This document shows, one piece after another, positions 8,848 through 19,000 of a DNA stretch of 64,000 bases. Source of the stretch: DASRDU01 sp035652435 (GTDB lineage: Bacteria; Acidobacteriota; Blastocatellia; RBC074); NCBI GenBank assembly GCA_035652435.1, contig DASRDU010000081.1, forward strand, positions 1 through 64,000, read 5' to 3'. A program made the position numbers and the translations under genes. Position 1 is the first letter of the stretch; each line of letters begins with the position of its first letter. The notes under the pieces are model-generated. The model was not told the origin of the DNA. It saw only the letters and a program-made list of their open reading frames with translations, and did no database searches.

Positions 8848-10527
8848 ATGAAGAAAATCTACGACGCGATCATCATCGGTTCCGGTGCGGCAGGTGGCAT
8901 TGCCGCACACGTCCTCGTCAGTAAAGGTCTCAGCGTCCTGCTGCTCGAAATCGGGCCGAAGTGGAATCCGGCAACGGACTTCATCACCTCGCACAAGTGG
9001 CCTTACGAAATGCCGCATCGCGGCCTCGGCAGGCCGGGCCAGTATGAAGGCTTGTGGAAGGTTGACGCTTATACCGCTCACCTCTACGTCAACCCGCGCG
9101 TGGATCGCTACGCCGTCGCCCCAAGTACTGATTTTCACTGGACGCGCATTCACGCGGTCGGCGGGCGCACGATAACCTGGGGCCGCGTCAGCCTCAGGTT
9201 TTCCGAAGCCGATTTCAAGCCGAAGTCGTTGCAGGATGGCTATGGTGAAGACTGGCCGATTGGCTATCAGGACGTCGCGCCGTACTACGACAAGGCCGAA
9301 ACGCTGATGGGCGTCTACGGCACGCAGGAAGGGTTGCCCAATCTGCCCGACGGCATTTACCTGCCGCCGCCAACAATGCGCTGCGGCGAAGTCAGGCTGA
9401 AGAAGGGGTGCGAGCGACTCGGCATCCCGGCAATCGCAAATCGCAAGGCCGTACTGACGCAGAATTATGCGGGGCGCTCGGCTTGTCATTACTGTGGCGA
9501 ATGCGGGCGCGGTTGTGACACGGCTTCGCGCTTCAGCACGCTTGATGCGATCATCCCGGGGCTGACCGGCAAACCGAACTTCACTTTGAAAACACACGCC
9601 GCCGCTCATCGTGTCCTCGTTGATCCCCGGACGAATCGCGCGCGCGGCGTTTCGTATCTTGATACGCGCAATAAACAAGAGTATGAAGTTTACGGCCGGG
9701 CGGTCGTGCTGGGCGCGGGCGCGATGGAATCCACACGGATTCTGCTCAATTCGAAAACGCGCGAGTACCCGAACGGCCTCGGGAATTCATCGGGAGTGCT
9801 GGGCCATTATTTGATGGACAGCATCAAGTCAGGATTCATCAGTGGCTATCTGCCCGCGTTGAAAGGCGCGCCGGTCACCAATGACGACGGGGCTGGCGGC
9901 GGTCACCTGCACATCCCGCGCTTCACGAATATCAAAGGTGGTCGCAAAACATCAGTGCTGCGCGGCTGGCAGATTCAGCCCAACAGCGGAGCGCGCATTT
10001 TCCCGAGCTACGCCCGCAACGCTGCGGGCTTCGGCTCTGATTTCAAGCGGCAGGTGCGCGAGCAGAATCCGGCCATCGTAACGATGGGAAGTTTTGGCGA
10101 ACCGCTGCCCGACTTCAATAATTACTGCGAGATTGACCCCGGCGGCCTGAAGGATCGCTATGGCATCCCGCAGTTGCGCTTCAACTGCCGGTGGGGCGGC
10201 AACGACCTGAAGATGGCCGCGCTGATGTACGACAACGCCGAGGAGATCCTGCGCGCCGCCGGGGCTGAAATCATCCCTTACCGGCGCAATCCGCCGTCAC
10301 CGCACGGTGACGCCACGCACGAAGTCGGCACGGCGCGGATGGGCAGTGACCCGAAGACTTCCGTGCTTAATGGCTTCTGTCAGGCGCACGATGTCAGAAA
10401 CCTCTTCGTGACCGACGGCGCGTCGTTTGTTTCGGCGACCGAGAAGAATTGCACGCTGACGATCATGGCCCTGGCATGGCGGGCCTGCGATTACCTGGCT
10501 GACGAATTGCGCCGCGAAAGCCTCTGA
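8848..10527 (+). CDS. GMC-family FAD-dependent oxidoreductase with a four-cysteine motif
   Basis: This 559-residue flavoprotein has the FAD dinucleotide motif at residues 8-17 (IIIGSGAAGG) with the acidic residue Glu34 ending strand 2. The GMC C-terminal catalytic signature has His491 in HEVGTARMG and Asn534 in the terminal EKNCTLTIMALA segment. It probably oxidises a sugar or polyol alcohol. Residues 213-223 read CHYCGECGRGC (C-x2-C-x2-C-x3-C), which could hold an iron-sulfur cluster as in bacterial FAD-glucose dehydrogenases. The usual partner genes (gluconate dehydrogenase subunit 3, cytochrome c) are absent. There is no signal peptide or Tat motif. A GH43-like gene follows 24 bp downstream and is likely co-transcribed. 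Confidence 0.9.
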   Translation: MKKIYDAIIIGSGAAGGIAAHVLVSKGLSVLLLEIGPKWNPATDFITSHKWPYEMPHRGLGRPGQYEGLWKVDAYTAHLYVNPRVDRYAVAPSTDFHWTRIHAVGGRTITWGRVSLRFSEADFKPKSLQDGYGEDWPIGYQDVAPYYDKAETLMGVYGTQEGLPNLPDGIYLPPPTMRCGEVRLKKGCERLGIPAIANRKAVLTQNYAGRSACHYCGECGRGCDTASRFSTLDAIIPGLTGKPNFTLKTHAAAHRVLVDPRTNRARGVSYLDTRNKQEYEVYGRAVVLGAGAMESTRILLNSKTREYPNGLGNSSGVLGHYLMDSIKSGFISGYLPALKGAPVTNDDGAGGGHLHIPRFTNIKGGRKTSVLRGWQIQPNSGARIFPSYARNAAGFGSDFKRQVREQNPAIVTMGSFGEPLPDFNNYCEIDPGGLKDRYGIPQLRFNCRWGGNDLKMAALMYDNAEEILRAAGAEIIPYRRNPPSPHGDATHEVGTARMGSDPKTSVLNGFCQAHDVRNLFVTDGASFVSATEKNCTLTIMALAWRACDYLADELRRESL

Positions 10528-10551
10528 CCCGGAGAACCGAAGGAAACGGGC

Positions 10552-11517
10552 ATGCGATACCCATACTCGCGGCTGATTCTGACACTCATCCTGTTTCTCT
10601 CCATCCCCCTCGTCTCTGACGCTCACCGACAGAAATCCGCCCGGCCTGATCAGCAGCCGAGCTATCTTTTCGCTTACTTCAAAAACAACGGTGAAGACGG
10701 ATTGCATCTGGCTTACAGCCGCGACGGCTTGAAATGGAAACCACTCAATCAGGACAAGTCGTACCTGATGCCGCAGGTCGGCAGCCAGAAGCTGATGCGT
10801 GATCCATGCATCACACAGGGGCCGGACGGGACGTTTCATCTGGTCTGGACGACGGGGTGGAGGGGGCAGGACATCGGGATCGCGCACTCGAAAGACCTGA
10901 TCAACTGGTCGGAGCAGAAAGCCATCCCCGTGATGGCGCACGAGCCGACGGCAATGAACTGCTGGGCGCCGGAAATCTTCTATGACCCGGATGAGAGGCG
11001 GTACCTGATCTTCTGGGCCACGACTATCCCCGGGCGCTATCCCGAAACCGACGGCTCGGGTAACAACGGACTGAATCACCGCATCTACTTCGTCACCACG
11101 AAGGATTTCACTACGTACAGCAAGACGGCCCTGCTCTACGACGGTGGCTTCAACGTGATAGACGCGACCATCGTCAGGGATGCCCGCCAGTACGTCATGT
11201 TTCTCAAGGACGAGACGGCACAGCCGCCAAAGAAGAACCTGCGGATAGCAGTGAGTGACAGAGCGCAGGGGCCATACGGTGCGGCATCACCGCCTTTTAC
11301 CATCAGCTGGGTTGAAGGCCCGACCGCGGTCAGGATCAATAACGAATTGGTTGTTTATTACGACATGTACCGGGACGGGCGTTACGGCGCGGTCAAATCC
11401 AGAGACCTGAAGAACTGGGAGGTAATTACCGATCAGCTGGATTTCCCCAAAGGTGCGAGGCACGGAACTGTGATTACAGTATCCGATGAGGTTCTGGCCA
11501 GGCTGCAAACAACCTGA
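10552..11517 (+). CDS. Secreted GH43-like five-bladed beta-propeller glycoside hydrolase
   Basis: This 321-residue exported protein has a signal peptide at about residues 1-24 and then repeated propeller blades of the GH43/GH62/GH117 type. Recognisable segments are RDPCITQGPDGTFHLVWTT (Arg83-Asp84-Pro85), IGIAHSKDLINW, WAPEIFYD and VKSRDLKNWEV. Enzymes of this fold cleave arabinose- or xylose-containing side chains, using an Asp base and a Glu acid. WAPE and VEGPTAV supply acidic candidates. The activity is predicted to be in the periplasm or outside the cell. The gene begins 24 bp after the GMC oxidoreductase, which suggests joint sugar release and oxidation (inference). Confidence 0.82.
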   Translation: MRYPYSRLILTLILFLSIPLVSDAHRQKSARPDQQPSYLFAYFKNNGEDGLHLAYSRDGLKWKPLNQDKSYLMPQVGSQKLMRDPCITQGPDGTFHLVWTTGWRGQDIGIAHSKDLINWSEQKAIPVMAHEPTAMNCWAPEIFYDPDERRYLIFWATTIPGRYPETDGSGNNGLNHRIYFVTTKDFTTYSKTALLYDGGFNVIDATIVRDARQYVMFLKDETAQPPKKNLRIAVSDRAQGPYGAASPPFTISWVEGPTAVRINNELVVYYDMYRDGRYGAVKSRDLKNWEVITDQLDFPKGARHGTVITVSDEVLARLQTT

Positions 11518-11590
11518 GAAAGAGCAGGGAACCGGAAAGAATTTCCTCAGCAGATAAGTGCAGTCACCACTGATGGAAGTGATTTGTTGA

Positions 11591-13174
<1,584 letters not shown>

Positions 13175-13212
13175 AATTTGAACTTACCCCTGACACCGAC
13201 GAATTATACGCC

Positions 13213-14166
13213 TCAGACAAAGCTCAGGTTGCGCTTTACGAACTCGGAATTAAAATACCTGACCGCGCGGTCACGGTCGCGCCCGATCTGCGCTTTCAAC
13301 TCTTCGACGCCTGAGAACTTTCTTTCCCCGCGCAGCCGGTGCAGCATGCGCACGCGAATCGTCTGACCGTACAGGTCCCTGTCAAAATCAATCAAATGAG
13401 TCTCGACCTTTGATTCCTCGTCGCCGACCAGAGTTGGGCGCCTGCCGATATTCGTCACACTGCGGTGCCAGACGTCCCCGACCAGCGCGAGCGAGACGTA
13501 CACGCCGTCGGCCGGAAGCACGCGGTTCTGGATCTCCAGATTAGCGGTCGGGAATGAAATCCGGCGCCCGGCCTTGCGGCCCTCGATGACTCTGCCCTCG
13601 ACGCCGTAAGCGCGCCCGAGCATCCGGCGCGCCAGATTAGCGCGCCCGGACTTGAGCAGGCGGCGGACCATCGTCGAACTGACGCGGTGATGGCGCAGGC
13701 GGACTTCCGGCACTTCTTCGGCGCGGAAGTCGAACTGCTGACTGAGCGATTTGAGCAGCTCAATATTACCCTGCCGGTTGCGCCCGAACGCGAAGCCCTT
13801 GCCCAAATGCACTTCGCGCGCCTCGAGGCCTTCGACGATGAAATGGCGGACAAAATCTTCGGCCGTCATCGCGGCCAGTTCCCGGTCGAAGTTCAAGACG
13901 ATGACCTGCTGAATGCCGAGCGATTTCAGACCCTCCATCTTCTGATGGAAGGTTTGCAGCAGTGGCGGCGCGGTTTCGGGCTTCAGCACCTGCCGCGGGT
14001 GCGGGTCGAAGGTGATCAGCGTGGGCGTCGCGTCAACAAGCAGCGCGCGTTCGACCACCGTGCGCACGATCTCCTGATGGCCGAGGTGCAGGCCGTCAAA
14101 CACGCCGAGCGTCAGCACCGTCGGGCGGCGAATCCGGGCGTCATCTGTGCCGTGAAAAATGTTCAT
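13213..14166 (-). CDS. ribF: Bifunctional riboflavin kinase / FAD synthetase
   Basis: This 317-residue protein has the usual RibF length and order. The N-terminal FMN adenylyltransferase domain carries GVFDGLHLGH (21-30, a nucleotidyltransferase HxGH-type site). The C-terminal riboflavin kinase domain starts near residue 185 with SFPTANLEI. It converts riboflavin to FMN and then FAD. Its ATG overlaps the stop of the upstream metallo-hydrolase by 4 bp (ATGA), which indicates translational coupling. The ABC1 kinase follows, so FAD supply and a quinone-type kinase may be co-expressed. Confidence 0.95.
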   Translation of the reverse strand: MNIFHGTDDARIRRPTVLTLGVFDGLHLGHQEIVRTVVERALLVDATPTLITFDPHPRQVLKPETAPPLLQTFHQKMEGLKSLGIQQVIVLNFDRELAAMTAEDFVRHFIVEGLEAREVHLGKGFAFGRNRQGNIELLKSLSQQFDFRAEEVPEVRLRHHRVSSTMVRRLLKSGRANLARRMLGRAYGVEGRVIEGRKAGRRISFPTANLEIQNRVLPADGVYVSLALVGDVWHRSVTNIGRRPTLVGDEESKVETHLIDFDRDLYGQTIRVRMLHRLRGERKFSGVEELKAQIGRDRDRAVRYFNSEFVKRNLSFV

Positions 14167-14954
14167 CGTCCGGCCTGCTCCGTCTCCGGCAACTCGATCT
14201 CCAGTTCATCATAAGCCAGCTCTGTCCCATGAGGCAGATGCTGATTTACTTCCTTGTGTCTGATGTCATGCCCGATGTGCGTGAGGAGCGCGCGGCGCGG
14301 TTGCAGTTCGGCGATGTAGGCGAGCGATTGTTCCAGATGCAGGTGGGTCGGGTGCGGCTTGAGGCGCAGGGCGTCGAGGATCAGCAGGTCGAGCCCGCGC
14401 AGCTTCTCCAGTGATTCGTCCGGGATCGCGTTGCAATCGGTGACGAACGCGACCTCATGTTGCCCGTCGCCGAAGCGGAAGGCGGTGACTTCGCTTCGGC
14501 CGTGGATGACCGGGATCGGGGTGACGCGCAGGCCGCAGACTTCAAACTCGCCGTCAATCACATGGGGTTCAAGCTGCGGCAACCCGCCCCCGACGTGCTT
14601 CGCCTCGAAGATGTAATAAAAAACGCGGCGCATCTGCTCCCACGTGCTTTCGCTCGCGTAAACGTCGAGCGGGCCGTGCCGGAAGTTGAGCGGGCGGACG
14701 TCGTCGAGGCCGAAGACGTGATCCGCGTGGCAGTGCGTGATGAGCAGCGCGTCGAGCCGCGTAACCCCGGCGCGCAACGCCTGCTGGCGGAAGTCGGTCG
14801 AAACGTCCACGATGATCCGCCGCTCGCCGTGTTCGATCAGGAGTCCGGTCCGCAGCCGCCGGTCGCGCGGGTCTTCCGACCGGCACGTTGTACACTCGCA
14901 GCCGATCATCGGTACGCCGACTGAAGTCCCGGTTCCGAGAAAGGTAATCTTCAT
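14163..14954 (-). CDS. MBL-fold metallo-hydrolase, PhnP-like
   Basis: This 263-residue beta-lactamase-fold hydrolase has the dinuclear metal motif HCHADH (His74, His76, Asp78, His79). It also has a CxCxxC cluster at residues 19-24 (CECTTC), which in PhnP-type phosphodiesterases binds a structural zinc. The later metal ligands appear as VIHGRSE and HIGHDIRHKE. A phosphodiesterase acting on a cyclic nucleotide or phosphoribosyl substrate is the likeliest role; the true substrate is unknown. The ATG at 14954 begins the first beta strand (MKITFLGTGTS), so it is preferred to an upstream TTG at 15005. It overlaps ribF by 4 bp. Confidence 0.88.
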   Translation of the reverse strand: MKITFLGTGTSVGVPMIGCECTTCRSEDPRDRRLRTGLLIEHGERRIIVDVSTDFRQQALRAGVTRLDALLITHCHADHVFGLDDVRPLNFRHGPLDVYASESTWEQMRRVFYYIFEAKHVGGGLPQLEPHVIDGEFEVCGLRVTPIPVIHGRSEVTAFRFGDGQHEVAFVTDCNAIPDESLEKLRGLDLLILDALRLKPHPTHLHLEQSLAYIAELQPRRALLTHIGHDIRHKEVNQHLPHGTELAYDELEIELPETEQAGR

Positions 14955-15044
14955 AAAGCAGGGGTCAGGAGCTGGTCGGGAGGGGCCGGTGATCTCGCCT
15001 TTCAAATTCTCAAATCACGGATTTCGGCCCTGGATCTGACGCGC

Positions 15045-15518
15045 TTACCTGCGCACTCCCGGCGCCCGGTTACTGAGCGCGACGTACTGCATTTGCAGGT
15101 CGCCGAGCAACCCTTCGAAGAACTGATCCTCCTCGCGCGTGAGGTTGCCTTTGGTCTTGCTGCGCAGCAGCAGGAGCATGTCAATTGACTGTCTGGCGGC
15201 GGGCAGGTTGACCTGACGCGTGCCGGTCGCGGGATGCTCCATCATTCCCAGGTAGATGAAACCCGATGAGGCGATCTGCATGAGGAACTCCATGAACTCG
15301 TTCATTTCGGGCATCTCGCCGTCCATCTGTTCGTCGTATTCCGGCGCGGGCGCGGCCTGTGGCTGGGCGGCGGCGCCTGAGGCCTGCGCGGGGGGGGCCT
15401 CGGGCGTGGAAGTGGCGGGGGGCGCTTCGGGCTGGATCGCGTCCTCGCGCAGCGATCCGTCGGGATTGAACATGCGGCGGTCAATGACTTTTATTTCAAC
15501 GTCCTTGTTCTCTTCCAT
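15045..15518 (-). CDS. DUF1844 domain protein
   Basis: In this 157-residue cytoplasmic protein the first 65 residues are a low-complexity Pro/Ala/Glu/Gln linker. The C-terminal half (about 70-150) matches the DUF1844 pattern FMEFLMQIASSGFIYLG ... RQSIDMLLLLRSKTKGNLT. This domain is common in Acidobacteriota and related phyla and has no assigned function. It is the first gene of the minus-strand run leading to the metallo-hydrolase, ribF and the ABC1 kinase. The GAGAACAAGG-type sequence upstream is not a clear ribosome-binding site. Confidence 0.82.
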   Translation of the reverse strand: MEENKDVEIKVIDRRMFNPDGSLREDAIQPEAPPATSTPEAPPAQASGAAAQPQAAPAPEYDEQMDGEMPEMNEFMEFLMQIASSGFIYLGMMEHPATGTRQVNLPAARQSIDMLLLLRSKTKGNLTREEDQFFEGLLGDLQMQYVALSNRAPGVRR

Positions 15519-15644
15519 AAAGTTGACTGGCTCCCAGGGTGAATGTGTGGATGAATCGGGATATTAGCATCGCGCCGAAGACCGGGACAAGAAGGGCGGG
15601 CCGCCGGGCGCGCCCGGCGGATGCGGTCGTTTTGAACAAAGTTG

Positions 15645-15673
15645 TTGACAAGCTTATATACTGTCCCTAGAAT
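15645..15673 (+). promoter_or_regulatory. Near-consensus sigma-70 promoter for the chemosensory operon
   Basis: TTGACA (15645-15650) and TAGAAT (15668-15673) are separated by exactly 17 bp. The start would be near 15680, giving a leader of about 420 nt before the MCP gene at 16100. A hairpin (CAGGTG 15686-15691 with CACCTG 15702-15707) falls at the very 5' end of that leader. Confidence 0.7.
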
Positions 15674-16099
15674 CCCGCCCGGAATCAGGTGTCAGGATAC
15701 CCACCTGCGCTGTGCAGCCCTTCCAGCAGGATCTGATTTCAACTCCCGTCAATAACTTGCTCCAGTCTGAACAATCCACTTCGACAAAAACAGCGCCTCG
15801 GTAAATAACGACAGGAGAGAAGTATCACTTACCTCCAGCATGCAGTCGCCAGGCCCGTGAAAGATGCCGGGAATCGTTCGGGTCATTTCCCGGCCGAGAG
15901 TGCCAGTTCCGGCCTGCCCGGGTTCTTCAGGCTGCCCCCTCAACACACAGGCAGCCCGCGTTGACAACGCCCCGCGTTGACAACGCAGACTGCCGGGCCA
16001 TCCGCATCACAGGCGACCTGAAGCCGGTCGCGGAAGATTCCTGCTTCTGCATGAAAACAGTCCGATCGTGAGATCTGTCAGGAGTGCGAACCGCAAGCT
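15674..16099 (+). other. Long untranslated leader of the chemosensory operon
   Basis: There is no convincing small gene here. The leader holds the 5' hairpin at 15686-15707, a GC-rich stretch with several short inverted repeats (15880-15960) and an exact 16-bp tandem duplication (15955-15986). AGGAG near 16080 is about 15 bases before the ATG. No known riboswitch consensus (c-di-GMP, SAM, cobalamin) was recognised. Confidence 0.45.
15955..15986 (+). repeat. Exact 16-bp tandem duplication containing a palindrome
   Basis: CCCGCGTTGACAACGC is present twice head to tail (15955-15970 and 15971-15986). Each unit contains GCGTT-GAC-AACGC, a short palindrome, and a TTGACA hexamer. This could be a binding site for a dimeric regulator in the leader, or alternative -35 boxes. 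Confidence 0.6.
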
Positions 16100-19000
16100 A
16101 TGAGCAATTCTCTGAACTCAACCGCCGCCAGTCAGCCCCCCACGGCCAACAGCCGCTTCGACCTGCTCGTGATGCTCGGGCGGGCGGGCATCCGGACGCT
16201 CAAGATGAAGCTGTTTCTGGTCATCCTCGGGCTGACCGGGCTCTCCATTCTGATCACCTGTCTGGCCGCGCTGTTAGGCTTCAACAAGGCGATTGAGACG
16301 GGCGCGGGCCTGCGTTACGTGGCCGGCTCGAATGCGGAGACCGCCGACCTGCTGATCGCCGAAAACATCCGCTTCGTGCGGACGATTGCCAACGACGAGG
16401 TGATCGTCGCCGCCGCCGAGCGCAGTGCGGTCGAGGCGGAAAAGGCGGGCATCAATCACATCCCTGACGAGACGGAAATCCGCGATCTGGAAGAGCGTTA
16501 TAAGGCCAGCCGGGCCCTCAGCACGAACGAGGCCGTCAACGATTTCCTGCGCGACAAGCGCAGCTTCAAAGGCGTCTACGACCGCCTTTTCTTCACCAAC
16601 CGCTACGGGCTCAATGTCGGCATGACCTCGATGCCCGAAGACTTCGTACAGAGCGACGAGGGCTGGTGGCAGGAAGCGATGAAGAAGGGCTGGTCCCTCA
16701 GCGACGTGAAATTCGACCCGCAGACCAAAGCCTTCAGCCTCGAAATCAACATCGCGATCCCGTCGCCGAAAGGCGGCTACAACGGCGTGCTGAAGGCCAA
16801 ATACAATCTCCAGGACGTCCAGGATTTCATCGGCAGGTTCCGGCAATATCAGTCGGGTTATGCCTTCGCCGTGAACCGGCAGGGGCAGGTCGTGCTGCAC
16901 CCCGACGCCGGGCTGCGCAACCTCGGCATCGGCGAGGCGCTCACGCGACTCGGCTACAGCGAGGCGAAAAACATCGAGTCGCAACTCACCAGCGTCGCCA
17001 GCCGGCAGCACGACCAGCAGGGCGGGACGATTTACAGCGAGGGGATTAACGGCAAGACCCACCAGGCCGAAGAGCGCATCCTGTCTTTCGAGGTGTCGAA
17101 GGGCTTCAGCGACAAGAGCATTGACTTCCCCGGCTTCGGCTGGGTCTTCGTCGTTGACAACAGCAAGGCCGAAGTCACGGCGCCGGCCAGCCGGATGATC
17201 TGGATCATCGGCGCGATCGGCCTCGCGTCGGCACTGCTGTTCGGGGGGCTGGCCTTCCTGTTCGCCCGCGGGGTCTCGGGCAAGATCGAAAATTTCCTCT
17301 CCGTGACCGAGCAGGTCAGCGCCGGCAGGATGGACGCACAGGTGCGCATCTCGACCGGCGATGAGCTGGAGACGCTCGCCGGGCGCTTCAACACGATGGT
17401 CTGGCACCTGGTGGAATCGGCGCGCGCCGAGAAAGAGCAGCGCGAGGCGATCCGCCAGAGCGAGGCGCGCTACCGCGACATCCTCTCGAGTGTCGAAGAC
17501 GGGTATTACGAAGTTGACCTTGCCGACTCGCTGGTCTTCTTCAACGACTCCTTCCTCCGGATCAGCGGGTACTCAGGCGCCGAACTTAAAGGGCTGAAAT
17601 TCTCCGAGCTGGCCATCCCCGAGACTTGGGACGGTGTGCGGGAGGCGATGAAAGAGACCCGGCGCACCGGGACTCCCAATCCGAGGGTGGAGTATCAGGT
17701 CATGAGGAAGGATGGGGCGATCCGCTCCATCGAGATTTCGATTGCCCTCATCCGGGACGAACAGGATCAGCCGAAAGGATTCCGCGGCGTCTTCCGCGAC
17801 GTCACTGACCGCCTTGAAGCGGAAGCGGAAGTCCGCCGGAACTGGGAGTTCCTGGCGCAGATCCTCAATTCACTCAGGGAGCCGATTTTCGTCAAAAACG
17901 AGAAGCACCAGTGGATCCTCTTGAACGAGGCGTTCTGCGCGCTGGTCGGCCGTACTAAGAAGGAGTTGATGGGCAAAACGGATTACGACTTCTTCCCGAA
18001 GGAACAGGCTGACATCTTCTGGGAGAAGGATAACAAGGTCTTCACCACCGGGGTCAGCGATGAGAATGAAGAGAGCAACACGGATGCTTTCGGCGTCACG
18101 CGCACTGTGATCACGAGGAAGGCGCTCCTCACGGATTCTTCCGGCCAGCGGGTGCTGGTGGGCGTGATCCGCGACATCACTTCGGACAAGCAGGCAGAGA
18201 CCGCGCTCCGCACCAGCCGTGAATTCCTCGAAAACGTGATTGACGCCATGACCGACCCGATTCTGGTCAAGGACGATCAGCTCCGGCTGGTGCTGGTCAA
18301 CGACGCCGCCTGCCGGCTCGATGGGAATCCGAAGGAGAAACTGATCGGCAAGACGCTCTACGACCGGAAGTCGAAGGAGGAGGCCGACAAGGGGACGGCC
18401 GACGACATGGAATTCCTCACCACCGGGCGCGGCGCCGAGTTCGAGGAGACGAAATTCAGCCCCGACGGCGAGATGCGCCACATGATCACCCGGAAATCGA
18501 GCTTCACGGACTCTTCGGGGAAGAGGTTCCTCGTCATCACCCTGCGCGACAACACCGCGCGCAAGCAGGCCGAAGAGGCCGTGCGCCGCAACGAAAACCG
18601 CCTGCACCGGATCGTCGAATCGCTCGACGAGGTGGCCGTGGAAATTGACTCGAACGGCACCTACGTCAACATCTGGACGAACAACACCCTGCTGCTCGGG
18701 CGGCCCCGCGAGGAGATGCTCGGCCGGCGGATTGATGAACTCAACAGCGCGGAAGCCGCCGCGCACCAGATGGCCGTGATCAGGCGGGTGCTGGAGACCG
18801 GGAAGGCCGCGACGGATGAATACCCGAACAACACCGGGCGCTGGATTATGTCCCGCGTCTCGGCGATCCCGGCGGCCGACGGCGTCTCGCAGAACGTCTG
18901 CCTGCTGGGCCGCGACATCACCGAGCGGCGCGAGGCCGAAGAGGCTCTGCAACACAACCTCGCCGCCTTCCTCGAAGCCGCCTCCGCCGTCTCCGAAGGC

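Noticed and set aside
15749..15967. 72-codon minus-strand open frame in the chemosensory leader
   Set aside because: No ribosome-binding site, no family resemblance, and it lies inside the predicted leader of a strong opposite promoter.
15674..16099. Leader considered as a c-di-GMP or other known riboswitch
   Set aside because: The conserved core bases of known classes were not found. Only generic hairpins and a tandem repeat are visible.
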